A stretch of 64,000 nucleotides of DNA from Microvelia longipes. Taxonomy: Eukaryota > Arthropoda > Insecta > Hemiptera > Veliidae. Below the pieces are notes generated by a model. It worked only from the letters and a program-made list of their open reading frames with translations. It did not search any database and had not been told where the DNA came from. The stretch is taken from positions 39,053,758-39,117,757 of the forward strand of contig JACMZG010001908.1 of assembly GCA_018340805.1 (NCBI GenBank). The letters run 5' to 3'. Below are positions 48,181 to 57,844 of this stretch, in pieces. Both the position numbers and the translations under genes were made by a program. The first letter of the stretch is position 1; every line of letters begins with the position of its first letter.

Positions 48181-49205
48181 TCAACTATTTGTGAGACGTA
48201 GTGATAATAATAGTAATAATAAGTATATTATATATTAAGCATTACTAGTTTAGTAAAGCCTTACAGTAAACCATCTAATCATTGATAAAACACCCCGTTT
48301 CTGGATCAGTTTCTACATACCTAACAACCAAATCACGAATATCGTCCATCATACGGATCAAAGCCAATTTATCACCTTTAACTGTGACGAACTTGTTTTA
48401 AGATCTTTGATGGATCACTTCTTTTTAATTTTATTCACACATCAACAAATTTTAATTTTGATCTTTCTCTATTTACGACTTCCCCTCTTTTTATAATCAA
48501 ATTAGAAAATTTATATATTTTACGGTTTGTTATTTCTTTTAAATCTTTATAAAAATGGTAGCATATGGTTTCCGTTAACACCCCTGATATAAATATTAAA
48601 AAAACAACAAGAGAAGCTTTGTGTGACATATTTAACACTTAATATAAAAGTTCAAACAAAAAAATAAAGAAAAAGAGTTTTAAAAATACATAGTATACAT
48701 AAACTACCATCATCAATCAGATTTAGTTCTAAGCGTTGTCAACACAGCGCTGCCTGTCATGACTATACCATATGAAAATTTCTTTGCCTCTGTGATGAAT
48801 GATTAAGTGTTACTTCTTTTGCTTACTGGAGTATAAAAATTACTGCAAAACATAATGCAGTTAGTACGCAGTTGTTATGATATAAAACAATTGTTAGTTT
48901 AATAAAACACATTAGTTATAAACAATTTTCTTTGTACGACATTTAGCTAAAATTGCATAATACAGTTTGAGTAAAGTTTTATGTGTACCGTTCATTTTTG
49001 AAGTTAAGAATGGAGGTGAAATTGAAATTTAATCATACTTTCTAAGTATTAACAAAAGACTCACTAATTAGTTTTCTTCAATAAGTCTTAGAGTCTTTCT
49101 AACTATTTAACACTCGTGCCAAAGTTACCATTGGTGATACAGGCCTACTATATACGTTCTAAATCTTGAACGGATCCAATAAGTTTTTTCGTTTTGGATC
49201 ATAAG
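48181..49205. other. AT-rich stretch without recognised gene
   Basis: No gene or repeat recognised. The minus frame at 48435-48638 (67 codons) shows no known motif. Confidence 0.45.
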
Positions 49206-49391
49206 TGTAAACACTGATATTTTCCTATATACCTACAGTAGGCATAATGAAAATCAAAAATTCAGTAAAGACAACAAATTAAAAAAATCGGGTAGGAAGG
49301 ACCTTGGAAATTTTCCTCATCACATCGGATTCGCTACTCTTATCCTCCCCTTCGCTCGTCCTCACATTTAAATGCATTCTTTTCATCCTCA

Positions 49392-49440
49392 GCGGTCACC
49401 CATACAGCTCTGACCCCGCTCAATGCTGCTTAACTTTTAT
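49392..49440 (-). ncRNA. 5S rRNA-like internal promoter segment in DR1
   Basis: On the minus strand: AAAAGTTAAGCAGCATTGAG, then CGGGGTCAGAGCT, then GTATGGGTGACCGCTGAGG. This copy is the closest of the three to arthropod 5S rRNA around box A and the intermediate element. About 110 bp downstream the strand reaches a run of seven T, a plausible pol III stop. Confidence 0.65.
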
Positions 49441-49648
49441 GATCTAACTAAAATCATAGATATAATTGTCGCATTGAAACGAAACCTAGTATACATATTT
49501 ATTAACTAAAGGAATATACTTGCATTAAGTTTCAACTCAATTGGATCATTTTCTGATTTTTTATTATTTTTAAAAAAACGACACCGATAAAAATTGAACT
49601 AATGCTGATAATGAGATGAAACTTAGCATATATGTTAACACCCATGTG

Positions 49649-49695
49649 TTGGCACGCATGTGGCCATGTCTTATACATGGCCACATGCGTGCCAA
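49649..49695. repeat. Perfect 21-bp palindrome inside DR1
   Basis: Arms 49649-49669 and 49675-49695 are exact complements (outer end TTGGCACGCATG) with spacer CTTAT. Other DR1 copies at the same place have only one arm, so the second arm was gained in this copy. Confidence 0.92.
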
Positions 49696-49900
49696 ATCTA
49701 ATCCGATCGCATAATTTTTTCCGCGTTGTATGTTTACTTGAAATCTTCGATGAGTCATTATTGCAGGTTAATGACGTCATAAAAAAAAAATATTTTCCGA
49801 ATAGCACAACTACAGCGGTAGATTGATTTTTTTTACATAGTTTCATCTTTTTAGCATAACTATACTAGGAGCTATGATGATAATAGAAACACACCTACAC

Positions 49901-49948
<48 letters not shown>

Positions 49949-50095
49949 ATACAATCAGGCAACTTTGTGGAAACCACTCAGGAGGTCCTAAAAGTACCTG
50001 AAACGGATAATTCCGGTAAGATTCCGGTTTCGGATTTCTTGTAAACACAATACTTACCTATTTACCTACGGTAAAGTTGAGGAAAAGTAAAATTA

Positions 50096-51055
50096 GTGGA
50101 CCCAAAGAATTTTATGTTTCTTTCATTGGTGCTATAATGAATTAATCGGTTACTTTTTGGTTTATAACAAAATCATAAACAAAATGATTAATTAAAATGT
50201 TTGTTTGGATAAGATGAGGCACTACTCGTTTCAGAGGCATGAATTGAGTACATGTTTATTGTTAGGAGCAAAGCGAATTTGAATCCTGATTTTGTTGAGC
50301 TGTGGCTTATAGGAAATCAAAACATTCTTCTTTACAATAAACGTTTGATATCAGTTTATTTTCACACAAAGGCTGTTAAATTTGGTCTAAAGAAATATCG
50401 TTGACTGCACTTTGTTAAACTTAAACGAAGTTAAGAGGATTATGAATCCGTACTAATGAATAGCCAAGTCAAAACACAACGGGATGCATCGGTTTTTAAG
50501 CACTGAATAAAAAAACAAGGTGCGATATTTCTCCCGTTCTTCTTCCTATTGTACCACCCCTTATCCATTTCAACCTATTTTCCATGCTTTTTATGTTGGA
50601 CTTTTTTTAACCATCTGCGACATTTAATCTCCCTGGTGACAACAAAAATAATATTTTTATTGCTTTAAAAATATAAAATATTGTTCTGCTATTATGATTT
50701 TTTAAAGTCATAAATATATTTTTGTTATAAATAGGTCAGTTGCAACTGCTTTTGCAGTTTTTTTTCTTTCGTTTTGTGATTATATTCCTAGGTATTGAGT
50801 GCAATCTATTTATTTAATATTATTCAAATAATATATAGATTATTATTGATTTTTCTGTAGCTATTTTAGCTGAAATTTAGTATAATAGGAGTGCAATTAC
50901 AGATTTATTCTCAGAGAGCACACAATAATTTACTGTACACGTTCAGGCAATATTTTTCCTTTCATAATCTTCCTGGTGAGTATACCTTTCAAATGATTCT
51001 GAATTAACATTTAAAGTTTTAAAATTAAAGAGGTTGTATTCACCGCAAGTTGAAG
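50096..51055. other. AT-rich stretch
   Basis: No gene recognised, apart from the minus-strand frame that runs out of the 51-kb fold-back element to 50943 (see that entry). Confidence 0.45.
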
Positions 51056-51059
51056 AAGC

Positions 51060-51430
51060 AATTGGAGAATCAGCTACCGTCGATACTTGCTGTTGGATAT
51101 GAGTATCCCTGGACCTGATTTGTCTTACCACCATCATCAGCTGGCGGGGACACACTAGAGCTCCTAACTAATACAGTTTTATCAGTGAATAACTTCTAGT
51201 CTTAATGAGCACGACGAGCTCTCTGAAGATATCTATCTATATAAGATAGATATCTATCTACCTTCAGAGAGCTCGTCGTACTCATTAAGACTAGACGTTA
51301 TTCACTGATATAACTTTATTAGTTGGTAGCTCGAGTGTTCCCCCGCCTTCTGATGACGGAGAAAGCCGAAACCGGTCCAGTTATATTCATATCCAACTCC
51401 AAGAATCGTCGGTAGCTGATTCTACAATTA
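51060..51430. mobile_element. Large fold-back element FB2 (~170-bp arms)
   Basis: Left arm 51060-51228 and right arm 51262-51430 are inverted copies around a TAGATATCTATCTA-rich centre. The inner ~60 bp are almost identical (CTAGTCTTAATGAG, ACGACGAGCTCTCTGAAG). The outer parts are diverged but alignable (CATATCCAAC, CGGTAGCTGATTCT). Open frames run outwards in both directions. To the left (minus, to 50943) one contains THIQQQVSTVADSPI; to the right (plus, to a TAA at about 51549) one contains IHIQLQESSVADSTI. The shared segment suggests two head-to-head copies of one element's 5' region. The protein is not recognised. Confidence 0.75.
51350..51377 (+). ncRNA. Hammerhead-like core in FB2 right arm (candidate 4)
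   Basis: CTGATGA (51350-51356), a weak helix II (GG/CC), GAAA (51368-51371), self-complementary CCGG, then TC. The pattern matches the other candidates, but helix I does not pair convincingly, so this is the weakest of the four. The left-arm counterpart keeps CTGATGA but has lost the GAAA. Confidence 0.35.
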
Positions 51431-54040
51431 TTCAAAGTATTCTTAATGTATATAATCAACTATCTGGGCTAAATTATGGTAGGTCTGTGAGGTTTGACCA
51501 ATCTGGTCAAGAGGTACTTAATTTTTCTAACGTAGCTGTAAGCACGTAAAGTGTATTCTCTCCCTGATGATCATGTGTCACCCAAATTGGAGCGCTGCTC
51601 GATCACACTTGACTATACTCTAAAATTATATCTTATTGGCTGCCATGTCTTCTAATGGCCTCCACTTTGCGATAAAAATTAAAAACTAAACTTGCACGAA
51701 TCAAAAACAAAGCTTATTAAATAAAGTTGCTTTTATTGTAAAATAGACTAAAGTTTGAGACACTGCAAGTTAGTAAAAGGGTGTAAAATTCATTAGAACA
51801 AGATTAATCATTTAGAGGCAAGAGGGTGAGAAACAAGGGTAACATAGTACGCAAGAAACACCACCAGGGTTAGTTAGGATCAACTTTCAAGCAATTAGTG
51901 TAAATACATTGAAATTGATGGCTAAATTTAATGTTTTACTTAAAACTTAAAAGGCTGTTTCTAAAAGGTAAAAGGAGGAAGCTAATTGTAGCCTAATAGT
52001 CTTCTAAAAGTCCAAACTAGTTTTAGTTTATAGTTGCTAGTTTAGCAAATATTTCTAAAGGGGTCCCACAAGGTAAGCTTTCTATCCCGGTTCTCTTTGC
52101 TCATTTTAATCCTTCTAAAACACTTTGCCATGTTTCTCGTTTTAACTAGAGAACAGAATGTAACAGCTTAAAACTCTAAAAAGACAATTTGAAACAGAAG
52201 TTAAAGAACATTATAGAAATAACTCTACGACATTACAGATAAGTTTAATAGTTGTATTCCTCTGATTTGAAATTTAATTTTAACTGGATTTTCTAGTTTT
52301 GAAATGGTGTTTAAAATAATTTTAACATTTTAGGAAAGATAAGCAAGTGTTTCAAAGTGTAGCTATTACCTTCTAATGCTGCAAATAAATATAAATATGT
52401 ATCAAATAATATTATTAGTATTTTTGTTAATATTGTTTACCAGGAGAAATATAAACTTAAAGAAGTTATTTTATATTTACTATCTATTTAGTTTAAAAAA
52501 AATCCATAATGCCGTCGAAGCAAAAGTCGTAAGCAGTTAAAAAATGTAATTGCCACGATAAAACCAAAACTTAACGTGTCAGATAAGTTAATCTCGTATA
52601 TTACTTAATTGTAATTTTAAGTACATAACTAAAACCTGTAGCATAACATAAATAAGGAAAATTTCCAGTACCAGATTAAGAGGCACATAAAAAGTATAAC
52701 AGCTGTAAAATATGGAAATATGCTTTTATTATTGTAAGTAGGTAACTTTTCATATATAAACAAGGCCGTCTTCGCGGACGCTTTTTTATGTTATTGCAGT
52801 GGTTATTTGTTATTTGAACACTTCAAAATAGCCCTAGAAATACAACCTATGTATTCCTATAATGTTTAAATATTTTTTTATTGTTCGTCATTTTGAATTT
52901 TCACTTTTTCTTCCATTTGTAGTTTTTTGTCTCGTAGATTTAAAATGCGTTTAACCTGAACATTATTTTCGTGCAAATACTACAATAAATCATCTATTCA
53001 AATACATAATACATTGAGTCACCAATTTGTTTAGGTTTTTGGGATCTGAGATTGGTGAAAATTTAAAAAAAAAACATACATATTTTAGGATAATGCTTCC
53101 TCTCTTAAAAATTATAGGGAGAAAAATAAAAAAATAAAAATATAAGACTTAAATCTATTTTAATAAGGAAAAAAAGATGGCCGATATAAAGTATAAAAAG
53201 GCAGGGGTATAATGTAGACATGTTAGCTCATGTGCAAACAAGCTATAAGATATTAGCAAGAACTTAAAACTTAAAGAGTTATGTAAGATGAGATAGCATT
53301 AGAGGAACAAGAGCATTGGGACCACTCTGTTGGAACCATCTTTTGAATAAACCGCCAGTAGAGCTGTAATTTAAGATTTTGTATTCTTAAGATAAAAAAC
53401 CTGATTTTGATTTTAAGTCGCATGAGGAAGGATTGTCTTACAGAAATCAGGCTGTGTTATACACTTTGACAAAATATTTCTAAAGTTTTCTAATTTGCTT
53501 AATAATATCCTGAGCATTGGTAAAGGTTATAAAGTTATTTATGCACCGAGGGAGTGAAGAATAATATTATTTCCCTGAGCAGTTACTTGATTATGGCGAA
53601 GCCGAGGAGTGTAATTGCGAGAGGAAAACAGCATTTTAAGATTTCATCTCCAGACGTTGATGTCCATGTAATATTGTTATTTTCTTACGTTTTGTGGTAA
53701 TTTAGTATAACTTGTTTTTGGTCTGACCTCCCTAATAAAATTTAGGGGTGCTGCCCCCCAATTTTTTTTTACTGTTATTAACAACTTCTTTTGACCTGAA
53801 ACGAATTTTGAGCCAATAAAAAAAGTTTTGGGTTGACCTCCCCCCCTTTATATAATTTTTTGGGGTGCCAAATCCGGGAAATCATAATAAAAATGTATCG
53901 GTCCCCTTTATAAATTTAGAGGTGACCACTTCCGAAGAAAATGGCTCTAACTCCAATCATAGGAAACACTTTTAATTACCATGGGAGAAAAAGTTACTGT
54001 TTACTCCCAAGGGAGTAAAAAGTGATTCTTTACTCCTTAA
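51431..54040. other. AT-rich stretch without recognised gene
   Basis: No gene recognised. At 53720-53940, related segments carrying GACCTCCC and GGGGTGC words recur about 110 bp apart, a small diverged local duplication. Confidence 0.4.
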
Positions 54041-54044
54041 AAAC

Positions 54045-54200
54045 TGTTTGGTCTTGGTTTAGATTTCTATACATTTTTATTTACCACATTATGTTGGCTA
54101 CACTGAGGCCAGGGATGGAGGCGATGTTGCCTCAGGCTCATTGGGATTATTTTAATTTATATTATTGTATTCTGTATTAAATATAAGTGAATATATAACA
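54045..54200 (+). repeat. TRIM 5' LTR
   Basis: 156 bp, TGTTTGGTC ... ATATATAACA, identical to the 3' LTR. Confidence 0.95.
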
Positions 54201-54215
54201 TGGTGTCAGGTGTGG
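54201..54215 (+). promoter_or_regulatory. TRIM primer-binding site
   Basis: TGGTGTCAGGTGTGG abuts the 5' LTR with no gap. The initial TGG complements the CCA end of a tRNA. Which tRNA primes is not determined. Confidence 0.7.
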
Positions 54216-54294
54216 AAAATTAAAAACGAGTGCTGAGGAACGAAGAAAATAGAAAAAAAAGAGACAAGAAAGGTTCAAGAGATCAATCAGGAAC

Positions 54295-54336
54295 ATGGCT
54301 GGAGATGCCATTGAAGATCTGAACCATTGTAATTGA
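54295..54336 (+). CDS. 13-codon frame in TRIM, possible gag start relic
   Basis: ATG GCT GGA GAT ... TGA encodes 13 residues beginning MAGDAIEDLNHC. TRIMs sometimes keep the first codons of gag from their autonomous ancestor. The frame is too short to claim a product; this is a positional guess. Confidence 0.2.
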   Translation: MAGDAIEDLNHCN

Positions 54337-54475
54337 ACTTTAGTTAGTCTAACATAATGCTGTTGGCCAATCTGAGTATTTTTTTGAAACTTTTGTTAAT
54401 TTCAAAAGTTAGTTAATTACTAATTAATTTCACTAAGTGTATTTTTTTATATATTTTTGTTTTCTAAGCCGGAGA

Positions 54476-54631
54476 TGTTTGGTCTTGGTTTAGATTTCTA
54501 TACATTTTTATTTACCACATTATGTTGGCTACACTGAGGCCAGGGATGGAGGCGATGTTGCCTCAGGCTCATTGGGATTATTTTAATTTATATTATTGTA
54601 TTCTGTATTAAATATAAGTGAATATATAACA
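54476..54631 (+). repeat. TRIM 3' LTR
   Basis: 156 bp, identical to the 5' LTR, directly followed by the TSD copy AAAAC. Confidence 0.95.
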
Positions 54632-54636
54632 AAAAC

Positions 54637-56786
54637 CAGTCAAGAAACTTCACATTATACACCGTCTGGAGATAAAATATATTATTACGCAGCATCAAAT
54701 TTCTCGTCCGAGTATTTTCTTACTGAGTTTTACTAGTTTTTTTGCACACCTATAAATACGGAATTGGATGAATTATCCCAATCTGATGAATGGGAAAAGT
54801 GTACTCTCAATCTGAGAGGAGAAGAGAGAGGATTCCTTCTTGGTAACTTAACTAATTTCCCTAAACTCCTTCATTTTGATGATAAGAAACCAAAACTTGT
54901 TTTTACTGATTCCTTTTATTATTGATTTTTTAGATGGAAATGGATAATTTTAAGATAATATGTGGAGTAATATAATTGGCATTATAGTTTACTTCATCCA
55001 AGATTTTTGGTTATTTAGGTACTTCTTGTTATGAATCTTTGGACTATTTTAGATTTAATCATCTCCATAGAAATTACGCTTTAATTTATTTGACTTCATA
55101 GTTTTAAAAATTATAATTCATACTAAGAAATAGAACAGAATATATTATTCTTTAACTAATCGTGGTTAAGTGCCTATTAGAATTATTCAAGAAAAATATA
55201 ACCCCGATGCATTAATTTCTAACACAGTTTCTCTAAAATTATAAGTTTTAGGAGTATTTAAATTTTATGATAACGACAAATTATAGTGTTTTGAATGGAA
55301 AATTGCATGCATTAATAATTTATAACTTTCTTTTTATTTTTATAGTTTTTATCAAGAAATATTAAAAAAAGTTAATTCAAATATAGTTATCTTTATCTTA
55401 ATCTGCAGGGTGAAAAGGCTTCTTAAAATAAATCTATTTTGTAAACACGAAGGAAAGATTATAATTTTGAAATTATTATTCTAAAAAGTAATCCTAAAAT
55501 TAAAGAAAACTTATTTGCAAGGGATTTGAAAAGTCGAGAAAAAGATAATTAAGTTATTTATTGTTTGTGAAAGAAACTGGGCAGGAGTTGCTCTAGTCGT
55601 AGCGCTAGGTGCGGTGTTGCTTGTATATAACAGTAATTTATTCACACAGGTTTGCTTTTAAGATAATGTAGATTAAGAAAGGGAGGGTTTTATGAATAAA
55701 ATTACAGGTATGTATAAAGGTGTGTTAGCGTGCAAGTTTATCAAGTAAGATGATTAATGCCTAAATAGGTCTTTGCCTGGTGTAAAGAAGTGTTTAAACT
55801 CCAAATATAGTATCTTCTCCAAACAAAATCATAATAACTAACGTAAGGGAAGAGTATAACGTTGGCTTTAAATAATTAGAGTTGATATTGAATTTATTAA
55901 GAGGGTTTCTCCTCTTCTTGTGTACATAGTCAAAATGATTAATACCTCGTGCTTGAAAAGGTCGGTTTTTAGGTAAGATATGATGACGTAATTAATTAGA
56001 GGATTTTAGAAGGAGGGTTGTAGTTAGAGGTGAGGGGGTGACACAGGGAATCCTCCTGAACCTTGTTATTATCTCCAAGACTTGCCGCTAGAGTGAGACA
56101 TATGCAACTATGTTAGACAGTTGTTTGCTTATGCAAAGCCCTTTTCTTCTACCTCCTCCTCTTTATCCCTTCTAAAACCTTATATAAGGGATTAAAGCTA
56201 ACACTTCTTTAACACCTTTCCTCCTGTATACGTTAGACAGTTTTCACATTTACAATACAGTGATATAAATTCAGAGAAAACCACAATCATAGAAGCATTT
56301 CAGGATTAAACTTTTTTTCATTCTTCAAGTAATATAACTCTTTAATCATTTATACTTTAACCTTTTTAAATGTTGGTAATACTTATGGTTGTTTATTCCC
56401 AATACCTTTCAAAACACTGTTTTGTTGTAGCTTTTTACTGTAATCGTAGCACAATCGAATTACTCTCATTGAATGTTGTTATCATGCTATTTTACTTATA
56501 GTCGCGGAAGATTTTAAAACGTCTCGTTACGCATTATTAACTTGTATATTATTAATATTATATACAAGACTCCAATATTATCAGTCTGCTTACGTAAACT
56601 CATGAATTATTAAGATTTTAATAGTTTAAAACTATTGGTCAAATTCTTAAACCATAATGTGAAAGTAGTTTTCTTCTCTTTGAGCATTTTTATAGGTTTC
56701 CATTATTAGTAGGACTTCACTTAGCCTTTAATCTCGAAGGGCGAAACATTTAATGAAGCACAATTAGGCGATTTATATGTTTTATT
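54637..56786. other. AT-rich stretch without recognised gene
   Basis: No gene recognised. A CArG-box-like palindrome CCTTATATAAGG at 56178-56189 may be chance. No clear repeat. Confidence 0.4.
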
Positions 56787-57844
56787 ATCTACAACGTAAT
56801 TGTCATATTAATTCGCCATCCATTATTAGACATTCCCTCTGACCACATGACAGCACTATACTCTTACAAACCATTATCACTCAAATGTGATTATCATGAA
56901 GATGCTTCTACATCTGTCGACGATATTGTATGATTCACAGATGGGTCCAAAATGGACTGCGGACAGGTGGAGGTGTGTATGAACTTAACACTGACAACAA
57001 ACTATCCATACCTCTAGGTAAGCATGCCTCAGTCTTCCTGGCAAAAGTATTCACAATCAACACTTGTATTCTTGAGAACTTTAAAAAAATCTCAATCGAG
57101 CATCCGTGTACATATATACCAATAGTCAAGCTGCAATTAGTGCTTTAGGGTCTTACAAAGTAAACTCTAAATTGGTATGGGAATGTTAAGAGAACCTTAC
57201 CAATCTAGCTATTAACAACACTGCATCAGTTAGATGGGTTCCTGGGAATAAAGGAATCGATGGAAATGATATGGCAGACGATCTAGCCAGACAAGGTTCA
57301 GAATAAACACCAACAAGACCAGAACCAGTAATTGGATTTTCAAAAACTCAAGCCAAGAGTGCAATCAAAGAATGGCTAGCAACCAATCATCAGCTACACT
57401 GGAACAATACTCCAGGCTTAAGACATAGTAAACTCATGATACGAGGTTCACGAGCAAAGTTGACAGAAAGTCTTCTAAAATTAAACAAGAAGAACCTAAG
57501 TTTAGTAACTGGCTTAATAACTGGTCATTGTCACCTAAGCAAATATATGAATAATATAGAAAAATACTTAAAGTCTGCAGACTTTGTGGACTATCCTCTA
57601 AATCAGCAAAGCACTTACGATTTGAATGTGAAGCCCTTGCATATAGGAGATTTATGTTATTTGGAAAAGAGTTGAAAACCTGATGAGGACTTAGTGACAA
57701 AAATCCTAAAACCAATCAAGGAGAAAGATCTTCTGTAAAAAGTTAACACGAGGGTATTTGTATAAAAGACCTAAAGTCGCAGTGCATGGGTTTTATATTT
57801 ACCCTCAAAATCTAATAATAATAATAAAAATAATCTACAACGTA
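56787..57844 (+). mobile_element. 5'-truncated LINE with (TAA)n tail and 12-bp TSD
   Basis: ATCTACAACGTA occurs at 56787-56798 and 57833-57844 and flanks a 1034-bp insert. Its 3' end is TAATAATAATAATAAAAATA. It carries the decayed RNase H and zinc-knuckle end of an ORF2. A TAA-type tail is typical of I-like LINEs. Despite multiple frameshifts and stops the TSD is still exact, so the TSD may be read as lucky survival or the element may have been defective at insertion. Confidence 0.9.
56884..57740 (+). pseudogene. LINE ORF2 remnant: RNase H and zinc knuckle, frameshifted
   Basis: FTDGSK starts at 56934 and a frameshift follows within 20 codons. GGGVYEL and the LAKVF segment lie in a second frame. 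A third frame gives YTNSQAAISALGS, WVPGNKGIDGNDMADDLARQ and SAIKEWLATNHQLHW with internal stops. A further shift leads to CRLC ... HLRFEC (57576-57629), a C-x2-C-x8-H-x4-C knuckle. Expected catalytic residues are altered: the second acid is K (AE to AK), the third is N (DS to NS) and the histidine of the H-x-G-x2-G-N motif is N. RNase H would be inactive even without the frameshifts. Sequence differs from the 20.8-23.8 kb LINE, so it is another family. Confidence 0.88.

Larger units (their letters stand above)
49210..50095 (-). repeat. DR1 dispersed repeat, most complete copy
   Basis: On the minus strand it reads in order: TTTTACTTTTCCTCA, AATCCGAAACCGGAATCTTA, AATTATCCGTTTCAGG, GTGGTTTCCACAAAG, the (GT)n tract (49893-49946), ATCATCATAGCTCC, ATGACGTCATTAACCTGC, GGCACGCATGTGGCCATG (doubled into a palindrome here), the 5S-like segment, GAGGACGAGCGAAGG, CCGATGTGATGAGG and CCCGATTTTTTT. 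A TACCTACAGTAGG (plus-strand) motif lies beyond the tail. It serves as the reference for DR1 structure. Confidence 0.8.
54040..54636 (+). mobile_element. Complete miniature LTR retrotransposon (TRIM)
   Basis: Two direct repeats of 156 bp (54045-54200 and 54476-54631), identical at every base by eye, begin TG and end CA. They are flanked by a 5-bp TSD AAAAC (54040-54044 and 54632-54636). The internal part is only 275 bp. A primer-binding-site-like TGGTGTCAGGTGTGG starts directly after the 5' LTR (54201), and a short purine stretch (GCCGGAGA) lies just before the 3' LTR. There is no gag-pol; it must have moved with an autonomous partner's enzymes. PBS of this form is common in Ty3/gypsy-type elements. 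Identical LTRs imply a very recent insertion. Confidence 0.95.

Noticed and set aside
56178..56189. Perfect CArG-box palindrome CCTTATATAAGG
   Set aside because: Twelve bases of mostly A/T in AT-rich DNA with no gene nearby; chance is likely.
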